DNA of 64,000 bases from an uncultured Dehalococcoidia bacterium (GTDB lineage Bacteria; Chloroflexota; Dehalococcoidia; Lucifugimonadales; Australimonadaceae): the NCBI GenBank assembly GCA_958295525.1, contig OY282355.1:2351931-2415930 (forward strand), in the 5' to 3' direction. A program made the translations under genes and the position numbers. Each line of letters opens with the position of its first letter. The stretch's first letter is position 1. Positions 25,909 through 36,210 of the stretch are shown one piece after another. The notes under the pieces are model-generated. The model searched no databases. It saw only the letters and a program-made list of their open reading frames with translations, and was not told the origin of the DNA.

Positions 25909-26628
25909 CTACCGCCGGAAGGCGATGCGGCGAAAGACCTCCGCGTAGGAGAAAGCATAGCCGTGCTCGGCGGCGCGCTCGGCGGCGGCCTCCGCGCGAC
26001 GTTTGACGAAACCCTCCACGCGGGAGAAGTCCGACGACAACTGGCTCTCGTGCGCGGCGAGCGCCCGCATCTTCGTCTCGATCGTCTCGCCGACGTCCAC
26101 GACCGCGTCCGGGCTCTCGGTTCCCCACAGCAAAATCGCGCTCGTCTTGTGCGGCTCCAGGCCGCTTGCGGCGTGCTCCGGGTAGTGGAGCCGGTCGCGG
26201 GCGAACGGAAAGCAGGCGTCCATCGCCGCTTGGCCGGATACGCGGTGGTCGCGGTGCCCGTGCGATTCCTTGCGGACGGGGTCCATCGCCAGCACGAGGT
26301 CCGGCTTCCAGCGGCGCGTCTGCTCCACGAGGCGGCCCCGGAACTCCCGCGTATCCTCCAATTCGCCGTCGCCGTAGCCGAGAAAAACGACCTCCTCCGC
26401 GCCCGCGATAGCCGCTGCTTTGCGCTGCTCCGCTTCCCGTATGGCCGCAAGCCGCTCGCTCGTCATCTCCGGGTCGGACGTGCCCTTGTCGCCGTTCGTG
26501 CAGACGACGTAGAGAACGCGGCAGCCCTCGCGCGCCCACTTGGCGACGCTTCCCGCCGCGCCGGATTCGCCGTCGTCGGGGTGGGGAATCACGAGCATCG
26601 CCCGTTCGGGAGTTTCGATTGTCTCCAT
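25909..26628 (-). CDS. PIG-L/LmbE family zinc deacetylase
   Basis: 239 aa. Zinc site residues in AMLVIPHPDDGESGAAG (the HPDD motif) and GHRDHRVSGQ (HxxH). The family removes N-acetyl groups from amino sugars, including MshB in mycothiol and BshB in bacillithiol synthesis; 239 aa is closest in size to the BshB type. GGAGG is just upstream of the ATG at 26628. Divergent from a two-domain GNAT gene only 58 nt away, which together recall the MshB/MshD pair. Confidence 0.88.
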   Translation of the reverse strand: METIETPERAMLVIPHPDDGESGAAGSVAKWAREGCRVLYVVCTNGDKGTSDPEMTSERLAAIREAEQRKAAAIAGAEEVVFLGYGDGELEDTREFRGRLVEQTRRWKPDLVLAMDPVRKESHGHRDHRVSGQAAMDACFPFARDRLHYPEHAASGLEPHKTSAILLWGTESPDAVVDVGETIETKMRALAAHESQLSSDFSRVEGFVKRRAEAAAERAAEHGYAFSYAEVFRRIAFRR

Positions 26629-26686
26629 GCGCCTCCGCAAAGCCTAAATAGGGCTGGTAAGATGATACCCGTTCCCGCCGCCGCTT

Positions 26687-27595
26687 ATGACGAACCCCGT
26701 CAGCATACGGTCCTACGCCTCTTCCGACCTGGAGGCACTCGCCTCGCTGCGGCTGCGGCGCGCGCCGTCCGCCGAAGACGCCGCCGCGCTTGCCCGCTGG
26801 CTGGGCCAGCCCAACCTCGACCCCGAGCGCGACTGCATCCTCGCGTTCGACGCCGCAGGCGCCCCTGCGGGGTACGCCATCCTCACTAGGGAGCCCGCGA
26901 TTCGCCGCGGCGCGCTGGAAATTCAGGGCGGCGGAACGCATCAGGGCGGCGGCGCAGGGGACGCGCTCCTGCGCGAAGTCGAGAAGCGGGCGCGGGCGGC
27001 GGGGCTCGCCGCGCTCCACGTGGACGTCCCGGAGGCGGACGAGGCGCGGCGGACGGCGTTCGCCGAACGGGGATGGTCGCATGTCCGCGCGCACCTCCAT
27101 CTCCGCAGACCGGCTTCCCCTCCGGCGGCCGTCTCTCTTCAGCCGGGCGCGACGCTCCGGCAGGCGGAAAACCAAGCGGACGCGGCGGCGGTCGCGGCCT
27201 TGCAAAACGCCGCGTTCGCCGGCAGTTGGGGCTACGCGCCGAACACGCCGGAGGAGGTCGCCTACCGCATCTTCGAACTCCCCGAACGCGTCGACTACGT
27301 CGCTATGGTGGAGGACGCGGGCAGCAAGGAACTGATCGCCTACTCGTGGTGCCATCGCCCAACGGCGGACAGGCCGGGCGTCGTCGGAATGGTCGGCGTC
27401 GCGCCGGACCGACAGGGGCAAGGGTTGGGGCGCGCGGTGACGGGCATTGGCCTGAATATGCTCATCGGCTTTGGGTCGCCAAGCGTTGAAATCACCGTGG
27501 ACAGCGAGAATCCGGCGGCCATCCGCGTCTACGAGAGCCTCGGCTTCACGCTCGACCACCGCTCGTTCTGGCACGAACTGCCGCTGACGGGCTAG
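26687..27595 (+). CDS. Tandem GNAT acetyltransferase (MshD-like layout)
   Basis: 302 aa, two GNAT folds. The C-terminal one (about 155-300) is intact, with VGVAPDRQGQGLGRAV as acetyl-CoA loop and ITVDSENPAAIRVYESLGF. The N-terminal one (about 5-145) has a degenerate acetyl-CoA loop (THQGGGAGDALL). Mycothiol synthase MshD has the same double-GNAT build, length and a single active C-terminal domain. Divergent from the PIG-L deacetylase. Assignment as a thiol-cofactor acetyltransferase is inference; many double-GNAT proteins have other substrates. Confidence 0.8.
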   Translation: MTNPVSIRSYASSDLEALASLRLRRAPSAEDAAALARWLGQPNLDPERDCILAFDAAGAPAGYAILTREPAIRRGALEIQGGGTHQGGGAGDALLREVEKRARAAGLAALHVDVPEADEARRTAFAERGWSHVRAHLHLRRPASPPAAVSLQPGATLRQAENQADAAAVAALQNAAFAGSWGYAPNTPEEVAYRIFELPERVDYVAMVEDAGSKELIAYSWCHRPTADRPGVVGMVGVAPDRQGQGLGRAVTGIGLNMLIGFGSPSVEITVDSENPAAIRVYESLGFTLDHRSFWHELPLTG

Positions 27596-27715
27596 GCTTC
27601 GATGCGGGAAGACTGGCGGAGGCGCATGCGGCCTAACCACCTCGCGCTGACTCTTCGCTTGCCCGTCAACGCGCGAATAAACGCCTTTGAGCGTTGCTGT
27701 GGCGGACCGGCGCCC

Positions 27716-28552
27716 CTAAGTCAAGTTGGAGCTGAGGAGCCGCGCGCCCCCCAGAAACAGCCCTACGCCGATCACGCCCAGCACGACGCGCCCGCCGACG
27801 CGCGGGGCGAGGCGCACGCCGATCTGCGCTCCCGCGAGCGCGCCGATTCCGGTGACGAGGGCCTCCCGCCATACGCCTCCCCCGCCCTCGCCGAGCGCGA
27901 AGTGAACGACGAGCGCGGTCGCCGCGGCGACCGTCAGATCGAGTTGCGAGGTGGGGACGGCGATCGCTTTCGGAATCCGCAGCGCAAGCATCATAAAGGG
28001 GACGTTGATGATGCCGCCGCCGATGCCGAAGAATCCGGCGGCGAGCCCCGCCCAGGGAGCGACGGCGGCGGTCATCCGCTCGTTCACGCGATACTCGTAG
28101 CGCGCGCCGCCGCTGTCCGTGATGGCGCGGGGGCTTCCCTTCAGAGCGGGGGCGTAGGGGCGCGACTCCAGCGCGCTGCGGGCGACGAGGTAGATTGCGC
28201 CCGCGATGAGCACGGCGCCGAAGACGGTTTCGAAGACGGCGCGGTCGGTCGCGTTGTTCAGCAGCGCCCCCGCGACGGCGCCCGGAACGGCGAGGGCGAT
28301 GAGGATGCGCGCGGTGCGGAAGTCCTGCAAACGCTTTCTGCGGTAGCCGACGCTCGCGGAGAAGGCGTTGAAGAGGACGGCGGTCAGCGAGATGACGGCC
28401 ACGGCTCCGTGGTCGGCGTCGGGGAAGAGGAAGAGCAGGGCGGGAACGAGGAGGAAGCCGCCGCCGACGCCGACGACCGCGCCCACCGCGCCGATGGGCA
28501 ACCCCAGCAGAATGAGGGTCGCGCCTTCGGCGATGTTGAACTCGGGGAACAT
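27716..28552 (-). CDS. Sulfite exporter TauE/SafE family membrane protein
   Basis: 278 aa with about eight transmembrane helices in two inverted halves: LIGLPIGAVGAVVGVGGGFL-type and GLAAGFFGIGGGIINVPFMM motifs mark the TauE/SafE fold. These proteins export sulfite, sulfoacetate or other organosulfur anions. Starts 14 nt after aspS stop and is thus probably co-transcribed with it; the link is not functional in any obvious way. Confidence 0.88.
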   Translation of the reverse strand: MFPEFNIAEGATLILLGLPIGAVGAVVGVGGGFLLVPALLFLFPDADHGAVAVISLTAVLFNAFSASVGYRRKRLQDFRTARILIALAVPGAVAGALLNNATDRAVFETVFGAVLIAGAIYLVARSALESRPYAPALKGSPRAITDSGGARYEYRVNERMTAAVAPWAGLAAGFFGIGGGIINVPFMMLALRIPKAIAVPTSQLDLTVAAATALVVHFALGEGGGGVWREALVTGIGALAGAQIGVRLAPRVGGRVVLGVIGVGLFLGGARLLSSNLT

Positions 28553-28566
28553 AGGCGTCCCGCGCG

Positions 28567-30390
28567 CTAAGGCTCTTCCTGCTCGCCGCTCCGGGAGAGG
28601 AGGGCGATGCCCAGTTCGTCGAGTTGCGCTTGGTCAATGGGGGAGGGCGCGCCGAAGAGGGGGTCGACGCCGATCTGGGTTTTAGGGAAGGCGATGGCGT
28701 CGCGGATGGAGTCGGCCTTGTCGGCGAGCGCCGTCACGAGGCGGTCTATGCCGCCTGCGAAACCTCCGTGCGGGGGCGCGCCGTACTCGAACGCCTCGAG
28801 CAGATGGCCGAACTGGGCTTGCGTGTTCTCCGGCGAGTGGCCGAGCGTTCGGAAGACGGCCTCTTGCTTGGCGCGCTCGTGGATGCGGATGCTGCCCCCC
28901 GCGAGTTCGTAGCCGTTCGCGGCGAGGTCGTAGGCGTTGGAGAGAACGCCGCCGGGGTCGTCCGCGAGGCGCTCCCAGTGGTCGTCGAAGGGAGCGGTGA
29001 AGGGATGATGCACGGAGTCCCACCGATTTTCGCGCGCGTTCCATTCGAAGAGGGGGAAGTCGGAGATGACGCAGAGCGCGATCGTGTCCGGGTCGGCGAG
29101 CCCGAGCCGCTCGCCGATATGGAGGCGCAATTGGCCGAGCGCGGCGGCGGTCTGGGCCTCCGCCCCTGCGACGATGAGGATGAGGTCGCCGGGGGATGCT
29201 CCGCAGGCTGCGGCGACGGCTTTGATTTCGTCGAGGGAGAGGGCGCGCGCCGGCGTGCGGACGTGATCGAGCGTGAGAGCGTTGAGGGAGCCGGCGGCCT
29301 CGTCGAGCGCGATGGTCACGAGTCCGCGCGCGCCGTGCTGCTTGGCGCGCTCAACCAGGTCGTCGATCTGGCGGCGGGGAAGGGAAGCGAGGCCGGGCGC
29401 GGCGAAGCCCCGCGCGACTCCGCCGTCTTTGACGGCGCTTGCGAAAACCTGAAACGCGCTAGCCGCGGCGATTTCGGAGAAGTCGGCGATCTCAAGCCCG
29501 AAGCGCGTGTCGGGCTTGTCGCTCCCGAAACGGGCCATCGCTTCGGCGTGCGTGAAGCGCGGAACGGGGAGGGGGACGCGCTTGTCGGGCCGGAGGGTTT
29601 GAATGAGCGAGACGTAGAGGTCGGTCATCAGGCCGATGACGTCCTCGCGGTCAACGAAGGCCATCTCCAAGTCCAACTGCGTGAACTCGGGGAGGCGGTC
29701 GGCGCGGGGGTCTTCGTCGCGGAAGCAGCGGGCGATTTGGAAGTAACGGTCCGCGCCCGCGACCATCAGCAATTGCTTCAGTTGCTGGGGAGACTGCGGG
29801 AGGGCGTAGAAACTGCCGGGGTGGATGCGGCTGGGGACGAGGTAGTCGCGCGCGCCCTCCGGCGTGCTCTTGATGAGGATGGGCGTTTCGATTTCGATGA
29901 AGCCGCGCTCCTCGAGGTAGTCGCGGATGAACTTGACGGCGCGGTGGCGGAGGCGGAGGTTGTCGCGCATAAAGGGGCGGCGGAGGTCGAGATAGCGATA
30001 GCGCATCCGCAGGAGTTCGTCCACCGGGCCGTCCTGGCTCACGTCGAAAGGGGGCGTCTTGGCGGGGTTGAGCGTCGTGGCCGCCGCCGCCGCGACTTCG
30101 ATCTCGCCGGTGGGCAGGTTGGGGTTCGCCGTGCCCTCGGGCCGCTCGCGGACGACGCCGGCGATGCTGACGACCCACTCGGCGCGGAAGCGCTCGGCTT
30201 CGGCGAAGGCGTCCGGCGCCTCGTCGGGATGGAAGACGACCTGCACGACGCCGTCGCTGTCGCGCAGGTCGATGAAGATGAGGCCGCCGTGGTCGCGGCG
30301 GCGGTGCGCCCATCCGGCGAGGGTGACTTCTTGGCCTGCGTTTTCGAGGCGCAAGCCGCCGCAAGAGGCGGATTTCAGCAAGGCGTTCAC
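28567..30390 (-). CDS. aspS: Aspartyl-tRNA synthetase
   Basis: 607 aa, GTG start. Class II synthetase of the bacterial type: N-terminal OB-fold anticodon domain (GWAHRRRDHGGLIFIDLRDS), catalytic core with motif 2 FRDEDPRADRLPEFTQLD and motif 3 GFAGGIDRLV, and the bacterial GAD insertion (about residues 290-410). Whether it is discriminating (Asp only) or also charges tRNA-Asn cannot be told here; gatCAB genes are not in the window. Confidence 0.96.
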   Translation of the reverse strand: MNALLKSASCGGLRLENAGQEVTLAGWAHRRRDHGGLIFIDLRDSDGVVQVVFHPDEAPDAFAEAERFRAEWVVSIAGVVRERPEGTANPNLPTGEIEVAAAAATTLNPAKTPPFDVSQDGPVDELLRMRYRYLDLRRPFMRDNLRLRHRAVKFIRDYLEERGFIEIETPILIKSTPEGARDYLVPSRIHPGSFYALPQSPQQLKQLLMVAGADRYFQIARCFRDEDPRADRLPEFTQLDLEMAFVDREDVIGLMTDLYVSLIQTLRPDKRVPLPVPRFTHAEAMARFGSDKPDTRFGLEIADFSEIAAASAFQVFASAVKDGGVARGFAAPGLASLPRRQIDDLVERAKQHGARGLVTIALDEAAGSLNALTLDHVRTPARALSLDEIKAVAAACGASPGDLILIVAGAEAQTAAALGQLRLHIGERLGLADPDTIALCVISDFPLFEWNARENRWDSVHHPFTAPFDDHWERLADDPGGVLSNAYDLAANGYELAGGSIRIHERAKQEAVFRTLGHSPENTQAQFGHLLEAFEYGAPPHGGFAGGIDRLVTALADKADSIRDAIAFPKTQIGVDPLFGAPSPIDQAQLDELGIALLSRSGEQEEP

Positions 30391-30608
30391 CAGGCTCCGT
30401 AGTAGTGGGCGGCCCGCCGGAGCGCGTCCGGCGCGGGTTGCGGGGAAGAGGCCGCGCAGCCCGTACCTTACCGCAAGCGGCGCGCCCGCGCTATCGGGGC
30501 GGGTCGCCCAACCTGCGCTCTTCTCATCCGGGCTTGTTTGTGCTATAACTAAGGAAGGCGCGTCCGGGGATGCGCCGCTGACGATTCTCGTGGGCGCACG
30601 CGGGGCGA

Positions 30609-31970
30609 GTGAACATCTCCAACGAGCAACGCGAGCCGCGTGAAGCGGTTCTCACCGTGGAACTGGACGACGCCGACGTCGAGCCTTACCTCGACCAGGC
30701 GTACCGTCGCGTCGTGCGCCGCCTGGCGATTCCGGGCTTCCGCAAGGGGAAGGCCCCGCGCCGCGTGGTGGAGCAGATGTACGGGCGGGGGTATCTCCTG
30801 AACGAGGCGTTCGACTCCCTCGTCAACGAGTTCACCTCCAAAGCCGTCGAGTCCGAAGGGCTGGAGCTCGGCGGGATCCCCGCCGTCTCCGTCTCCGAAT
30901 ACGAGCCGTTCCGCTTCGTCGCCGTCGTGCCCCTGCCCCCTGCCGTTGACTTGGGCGACGTCGACGCGGTGCGCGTTCCGAAAGACGAGGCCGCGGTGGC
31001 GGACGAAGAGGTGGAGGCGCTGATTGAGCAGATGCGGATGGAGCAAGGGGTGTGGGAGCCGGTGGAGGACGCGGTCCGCATGGGCGATCTGATCAACTTG
31101 ACGGTCGTGGGTTGGACGGAGGAGGACGGCGAGCGGCAGGAATTCGCGCGCTCCGAAGACACCGACTACATCCCCCGCGAAGGCGGAACGTTCCCCGTGC
31201 CGGGGATGGACGAGGCGCTCGTTGGGCTGTCCCCCGGAGAACCGAGCGCCTTCGATATTCCCGTCCCCGAAGATTTTAGGACCCCCGCCCTCGCGGGGAA
31301 AACGGCGCATTTCGAGGCGGAGATTCACTCCGTCAAGCGCAAGAGCCTGCCCGACGTCGACGACGAGTTCGCAAAGAGCGTTGGGGAAGGGTTCGAGACG
31401 GTCGCCGCGCTGCGGGAGCAGATCCGCGAGAATTTGCTGCTGCGCGAGGAGCGGCGGACGGAGTTGCTGCATCAGGAGGCCGCGCTCACGCAACTGGTGG
31501 AGGGAGCGTCCGTCGTCGTCTCCCCGCTGATCGTCGAGCGCGAGTTGGAGCGCTACGTTCACGGGCGGGAAGACGCGATCAAGTCGGGGCGCGCCAGTAT
31601 GGAGGAATACCGCGAGTATCTTTCCTGGCAAGGAATGCCGGACGAAGACGTGCACACGCTGGCGCGCCCGAAAGCGGAGGAGCGCCTCAAGCGGGCGCAC
31701 GTCCTTCGGGCGATGACCGAACGGCTGGAGATCGAGGCGGCGGACGAAGAGGTGGACGAGGAGATAGACGCAATCGCGAACGCTTACGGCGATCAGGCCG
31801 AGGCGCAGCGCCAGCAGTTCGCCGACCCGGAGAGCCGCGAGGCCATCCGGCGGATGCTGGCGCAGCGGAAGACGCGGGAAGCGATCAGCGCGATGGCGCT
31901 GCGCGGCGAACCGACGCAGGCGGCATCTTCGGAAATTACGGGCAGCGAGGGCGAAGCAGGGGCCGCATAG
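30609..31970 (+). CDS. tig: Trigger factor
   Basis: 453 aa, GTG start. Ribosome-bound chaperone and prolyl isomerase. The ribosome-docking loop is visible as [19 protein letters not shown] (residues about 42-60), followed by the FKBP-like domain (about 150-240) and a long helical C-terminal domain. The acidic tail (residues about 430-453) is poorly conserved. Heads a tig-clpP-clpX unit, an arrangement found widely in bacteria. A TATAAC at 30544-30549 may be its -10. Confidence 0.94.
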   Translation: MNISNEQREPREAVLTVELDDADVEPYLDQAYRRVVRRLAIPGFRKGKAPRRVVEQMYGRGYLLNEAFDSLVNEFTSKAVESEGLELGGIPAVSVSEYEPFRFVAVVPLPPAVDLGDVDAVRVPKDEAAVADEEVEALIEQMRMEQGVWEPVEDAVRMGDLINLTVVGWTEEDGERQEFARSEDTDYIPREGGTFPVPGMDEALVGLSPGEPSAFDIPVPEDFRTPALAGKTAHFEAEIHSVKRKSLPDVDDEFAKSVGEGFETVAALREQIRENLLLREERRTELLHQEAALTQLVEGASVVVSPLIVERELERYVHGREDAIKSGRASMEEYREYLSWQGMPDEDVHTLARPKAEERLKRAHVLRAMTERLEIEAADEEVDEEIDAIANAYGDQAEAQRQQFADPESREAIRRMLAQRKTREAISAMALRGEPTQAASSEITGSEGEAGAA

Positions 31971-32016
31971 GAGACGGCGCCTCGCGCCGTCCGGAATTGA
32001 GGAGGAGCGAACCAGG

Positions 32017-32670
32017 ATGCGAGATTGGCCAATTCACGGCCCGCTGAACGCGGGGGCGCTCCGGCAGCCGGAGAACATCATCCCGATGGTGATCGAGACC
32101 GGCGCTCGCGGGGAGCGCGCCTACGACATCTATTCGATGCTGCTCAAGGAGCGCATCGTCTACCTCGGAACCCCCATCAACGACCAAGTGTCCAACCTGA
32201 TCGTCGCTCAACTGCTTTACTTGGAGCGCGAGGACCCCGACAAGGACATCAACCTGTACGTGAACAGCCCGGGCGGAGTGATCACCTCCGGCTTGGCGAT
32301 CTACGACACGATCCAGTTGATCAAGCCGGACGTGGCGACGATATGCGTGGGGATGGCCGCGAGCATGGGGACGGTGCTGCTGTGCTCGGGAGCGAAAGGC
32401 AAGCGGTTCGCGCTGGCGAACTCCACGATCCATATGCATCAGGCGCTGGGAGGGGCTCAAGGGCAGGCGGCGGACATCGAAATCGCCGCGCGGGAGATCC
32501 TGCGGAAGCAGGAGAAGATACTGAGCATTCTCTCCCAGCACACGGGGCAGCCCGCCGAGAAGATCGCGCGCGACGGCGACCGCGACTTCTATCTGTCGGC
32601 GGACGAGGCGAAGGATTACGGACTCGTGGACGAGGTTCTGGGCTCGGTTCCCGCCTCGACGAACGGCTAA
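32017..32670 (+). CDS. clpP: ATP-dependent Clp protease proteolytic subunit
   Basis: 217 aa serine peptidase that forms the two-ring degradation chamber. Catalytic triad S116 (GMAASMGTV), H141 (IHMHQ) and D190 (GDRDFYL). GAGGAGG precedes the ATG. Sits 46 nt after tig and 13 nt before clpX; ClpX is its likely unfoldase partner. Confidence 0.96.
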   Translation: MRDWPIHGPLNAGALRQPENIIPMVIETGARGERAYDIYSMLLKERIVYLGTPINDQVSNLIVAQLLYLEREDPDKDINLYVNSPGGVITSGLAIYDTIQLIKPDVATICVGMAASMGTVLLCSGAKGKRFALANSTIHMHQALGGAQGQAADIEIAAREILRKQEKILSILSQHTGQPAEKIARDGDRDFYLSADEAKDYGLVDEVLGSVPASTNG

Positions 32671-32683
32671 AGGACGGACACCG

Positions 32684-33976
32684 ATGCCCAGCAACACGCC
32701 AACGCTGCCGCCCCGCAAAGAGCACGTCTGCAGTTTCTGCGGAAAGGTGGACAACCAAGTCAAACGCTTGATACAGGGGCCGGGCCGCGTGTTCATCTGC
32801 GACGAGTGCGTCCGCCTGTGCCAGCAGATCGTCACGGAGGAGCACGCGCCCGCCGAGGCCAAGTCGGAGGGCATCCCCCGGGGCCTCTCGCCGAAGGAGA
32901 TCGCGCAGCGGCTGGACGAGTACGTCATCGGGCAGGACAGGGCGAAGCGCGTGCTGAGCGTGGCGGTCTACAACCACTACAAGCGCGTGCGCTCCAACGC
33001 CGGCGCGAACGAAGTCGAGATCGAGAAGAGCAACATCCTCCTGATCGGGCCCACGGGCTCCGGCAAGACGCTCCTCGCGCAGACGCTCGCCCGAATCCTC
33101 GACGTGCCGTTCACGATCGTGGACGCGACGACGCTGACCGAGGCGGGCTACGTCGGCGAGGACGTGGAGAATATCCTGCTGCGCCTGATCCAAGCGGCGG
33201 AGTACGACATCTCGAAAGCCGAGCACGGCATCATCTACATAGACGAGATTGACAAAATCTCGCGGAAGAGCGCGAACCCCTCCATCACGCGCGACGTTTC
33301 GGGCGAGGGCGTGCAGCAGGCGCTGCTGAAGTTGATCGAGGGCTTCGTCGCCAACGTCCCGCCGCAGGGCGGACGGAAGCACCCGCAGCAGGAGTTTCTG
33401 CAACTGAATACGGCGAACATTCTGTTTATCTGCGGGGGCGCGTTCGACGGACTGGAGAAGACCATCGCCCGCCGCGTTATGTCCAACCACCGCATCGGCT
33501 TCCACTCCGACCGCACGGGCTCCGGCACCGACGACGAGATACGCGAGGCCGTCGAGCCTGAGGACTTGCTGACCTACGGGTTCATCCCGGAACTGATCGG
33601 GCGCCTGCCGGTGGCGGTCGGGCTGAAAGGGCTGGACAAGGAAGCGCTCGTGCGCGTGTTGACGGAGCCGAAGAACGCGGTGGTGAAGCAGTTCGCGCAT
33701 CTTTTCGCGCTTGATGGGGTGGAGTTGCGGTTCACGGAAGCGTCGTTGGACGCGGCGGCCGAGCAGGCGATGGGCCGGGGCGCCGGCGCGCGCGGCTTGC
33801 GCTCCATCATCGAGGACGCGCTGCTGGACGTAATGTACGAATTGCCGTCGCTGGACATCGCGGCGCAATGCGTGATAGACGCGAACCCCGACGGTCGCTT
33901 GGGCCGTCCCACGCTCTACTCGAAGGCGGGGCAAGTCATCCCGACGCACGGCGCGGAGTCGCTGAAGACGGCGTAG
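32684..33976 (+). CDS. clpX: ATP-dependent Clp protease ATP-binding subunit ClpX
   Basis: 430 aa AAA+ unfoldase. N-terminal zinc-binding domain with C16, C19, C39, C42; Walker [16 protein letters not shown]; Walker [11 protein letters not shown]; the [15 protein letters not shown] pore/sensor region; an IGF-type loop is expected between the AAA domains and the peptide LIGRLPV follows. Co-transcribed with clpP. Confidence 0.96.
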   Translation: MPSNTPTLPPRKEHVCSFCGKVDNQVKRLIQGPGRVFICDECVRLCQQIVTEEHAPAEAKSEGIPRGLSPKEIAQRLDEYVIGQDRAKRVLSVAVYNHYKRVRSNAGANEVEIEKSNILLIGPTGSGKTLLAQTLARILDVPFTIVDATTLTEAGYVGEDVENILLRLIQAAEYDISKAEHGIIYIDEIDKISRKSANPSITRDVSGEGVQQALLKLIEGFVANVPPQGGRKHPQQEFLQLNTANILFICGGAFDGLEKTIARRVMSNHRIGFHSDRTGSGTDDEIREAVEPEDLLTYGFIPELIGRLPVAVGLKGLDKEALVRVLTEPKNAVVKQFAHLFALDGVELRFTEASLDAAAEQAMGRGAGARGLRSIIEDALLDVMYELPSLDIAAQCVIDANPDGRLGRPTLYSKAGQVIPTHGAESLKTA

Positions 33977-33992
33977 CGGCAGGCGTTCGCCG

Positions 33993-34038
33993 CGCCATCG
34001 CCCGCGCAGGGCGAGCGCCATCGCCCGCGCAAGGCAAG
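33993..34038. repeat. 23-bp tandem duplication
   Basis: Two adjacent 23-bp units (33993-34015 and 34016-34038) differing at two bases, each beginning CGCCATCGCCCGCGCA, in the gap between the convergent clpX and PHP genes. Confidence 0.7.
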
Positions 34039-34062
34039 AGAGCGAGGGCGGGAACGAGCAGG

Positions 34063-34737
34063 TCAGCGTCCGGCGGAGCGGGGCTTCACCAGCGGGCGGA
34101 TCAGTTTGTTGAGCGTCGTGTGGGCGTGGACGAACGCGCCGGCCGGGGATTCGGTGAGGGCGGCCTCGCCGAGGGCTTGCTTGAATCCTTGCGGAGAGCC
34201 GTCGAATTCAGGGAACTCCGTGTAGGCGCGGCCCAATTCGCGCAGCGCGTGGGCGTCGCTGACGGCGGTGACGGGCAGCCCGCGCTCCCGGGCGAACTGC
34301 TTGGCGGCGGCGTTGTCGGCGGAGCGCATCGTGCGGGCGTTGAAGCCCTCCACGATGTCCACGTAGGGGAGGAGGTCGGTTGCGGTTTCCCGGTCGAGCG
34401 CGGAGCGCCCCATTCCGGTGAAGGGATGCGGAATGGAGACGAGCGCGCCTTGCTCCTTGATGCGCCGCGCGGTTTCGACGGGACTGAGTCCCGGGGGGAT
34501 TTCCTCCTGCAGAAAGAGGCCGGTTATTTCGCCCGCCGTTGACTTGATCTCCGCGCCTATGATGACGGTGAACGGCGCGGCGGCCTGCACGGCTCGCGCC
34601 CCCTCGATGGTGTTGTGATCGGTTACGGCGATGCAGTCGAGGCCGACTTGAACGCAGCGCCGCGCGAGCGCTTCCGGCGCCACGAGGCAGTCGTAGGAGA
34701 AGCGCGTGTGCATATGGAAGTCGCCGCGCAGCGTCAC
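34063..34737 (-). CDS. PHP domain metal-dependent phosphoesterase
   Basis: 224 aa. PHP motifs: DFHMHTRFSYDC, AVTDHNT, IIGAEI, SIPHPF and AVSDAH supply the metal ligands. Single-domain PHP proteins of this size include 3',5'-nucleotide bisphosphate phosphatase-like enzymes and other phosphoesterases; the exact substrate is unknown. Start overlaps the end of xseB (34734-34737). Last gene of a seven-gene operon. Confidence 0.85.
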   Translation of the reverse strand: MTLRGDFHMHTRFSYDCLVAPEALARRCVQVGLDCIAVTDHNTIEGARAVQAAAPFTVIIGAEIKSTAGEITGLFLQEEIPPGLSPVETARRIKEQGALVSIPHPFTGMGRSALDRETATDLLPYVDIVEGFNARTMRSADNAAAKQFARERGLPVTAVSDAHALRELGRAYTEFPEFDGSPQGFKQALGEAALTESPAGAFVHAHTTLNKLIRPLVKPRSAGR

Positions 34738-35012
34738 CGCGAGGCTCCGCGGGGGTAGTCCGGCTCCGGGGGCGCGTTCGGCGGCGGCGCGAAGTTTCGC
34801 TGGATCTCGCTCACCTGAAGTTCCGCTTGCGTGAGCAGTTCGTTGCAGGTCTGGGCGAGGCGCACGCCGTTCGCCAAGAGGCGCGTCGCGTCCGCGAGGG
34901 GAATGTTGCCCTCTTCGAGCGTTTGGACGGTTTCGCGGAGTTGGGCGACGGCCTGCTCGAACGTGAGTTTTGGCTCGTGCTGGGGCGCGGGCTGTTCCAT
35001 AGGGCTGCTCAC
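34734..35012 (-). CDS. xseB: Exodeoxyribonuclease VII small subunit
   Basis: 92 aa, mainly two helices: LTFEQAVAQLRETVQTLEEG, IPLADATRLLANGVRLAQTC. Binds XseA to form exonuclease VII, a metal-independent single-strand exonuclease. Overlaps both xseA (35009-35012) and the PHP gene. Confidence 0.93.
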   Translation of the reverse strand: MSSPMEQPAPQHEPKLTFEQAVAQLRETVQTLEEGNIPLADATRLLANGVRLAQTCNELLTQAELQVSEIQRNFAPPPNAPPEPDYPRGASR

Positions 35013-36190
35013 TTTGCGGAGGTTACGACGGCCTCGACGGCCCCGTCGCGCAAGGTTGCGCGAACGACGTCGCCGGGCGAGACGTCGGATGCGGATGCGA
35101 CGGGCTTGCCGTCAACGCGCGCGACGACGGCGTAGCCGCGCTCCAAGACGGAGGCCGGATTGAGGGCGTCGAGCGTTTTGCGGAGGGCGGCGGTCTGCTC
35201 GCGCCGGAAGCGGATGGAGGACGCGAGCGCGGCGCGGGCGCGCTCGAGGAGTTCGTCCACGCGCTGGCGATGCGCGTCGGCGTCGGGGATGGTTCGGCGC
35301 ATACGGTTCGTCAAGGCTTCGACGTCGGCGCGCTGCTGCGCCGCGTAACGGGCGACCGCGCCGCGCGCGCGGTCGGCGAGGGACGCGGCCTCGGCGGCGA
35401 GGACGCGAACGTCGGGCGCGACGGCGGCGGCGGCGGCCGAGGGCGTGGGCGCGCGGAGGTCGGCGACGTAGTCGGCGATGGTGTAGTCGCTCTCGTGGCC
35501 GACGGCGCTGACGACGGGAACGCGGCTCGCGTAGACGGCGCGGGCGACGGGTTCGGAATTGAACGCCCACAGGTCTTCCAGCGAGCCGCCGCCGCGCGCG
35601 ACGATGATGGCGTCAATCTGCGGGGTCGCGTTGAGCGCGCGGATCGCGGCGGCGATTTCGGCAGGGGCGTCGGCGCCTTGCACGGATGCGTCGCAGAGCA
35701 CGACGTGGCCGAGGGGGTAGCGAGCGCGGAGAACGGTGATGACGTCGTGAATGACGGCGCCCTGGGCGGACGTGACGACCCCGATCTTGCGGGGGAACGG
35801 GGGCAGCGGACGCTTGCGGCTGGCGTCGAACAAGCCCTCGGCTTCCAGCATCGCCCTGAGGCGCTCGAATTCGGCGGCGAGCGCGCCCGCGCCGGAGGGA
35901 AAGACGGAATCGGCGTAGAGTTGCGTTTCGCCTCTGGCGGGATAGAAGGAGACGCGCCCGCGGGCGGTGACCTGCGCTCCGTTCGCCGCGTGCTCGCCGC
36001 CCTGCCGGTCGCTGAAGAGCACGGCCTTGATCTGATGCTCGGCGCTTTTCAGCGTGAAGTAGCGGTGCCCCGCGCCGGACGCGAACAGATTGGAGACCTC
36101 GCCCGTCACCCAAACGTCGCCGAGGATGCGGTCGCGGTCGAGGCTCGCCTTGATGTATTCGGCGAGTTGGGCGACGGTGTAGATCTGCAT
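35009..36190 (-). CDS. xseA: Exodeoxyribonuclease VII large subunit
   Basis: 393 aa. N-terminal OB fold (MQIYTVAQLAEYIKASLDRD, ILGDVWVTGEVSN) followed by the catalytic region FPRKIGVVTSAQGAVIHDVI, IIVARGGGSLEDLWAFN and VVSAVGHESDYTIADYVADL, then coiled-coil and a short C-terminal barrel. Start chosen at MQIYTV, the family-typical beginning; the frame is open further upstream but only as antisense of efp. Confidence 0.95.
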   Translation of the reverse strand: MQIYTVAQLAEYIKASLDRDRILGDVWVTGEVSNLFASGAGHRYFTLKSAEHQIKAVLFSDRQGGEHAANGAQVTARGRVSFYPARGETQLYADSVFPSGAGALAAEFERLRAMLEAEGLFDASRKRPLPPFPRKIGVVTSAQGAVIHDVITVLRARYPLGHVVLCDASVQGADAPAEIAAAIRALNATPQIDAIIVARGGGSLEDLWAFNSEPVARAVYASRVPVVSAVGHESDYTIADYVADLRAPTPSAAAAAVAPDVRVLAAEAASLADRARGAVARYAAQQRADVEALTNRMRRTIPDADAHRQRVDELLERARAALASSIRFRREQTAALRKTLDALNPASVLERGYAVVARVDGKPVASASDVSPGDVVRATLRDGAVEAVVTSAK

Positions 36191-36210
36191 CGGGGCGCGC
36201 TGCGTGGGGC

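Noticed and set aside
28624-30402. Open frame of 592 codons opposite aspS
   Set aside because: Shadow of aspS, with no recognisable domain.
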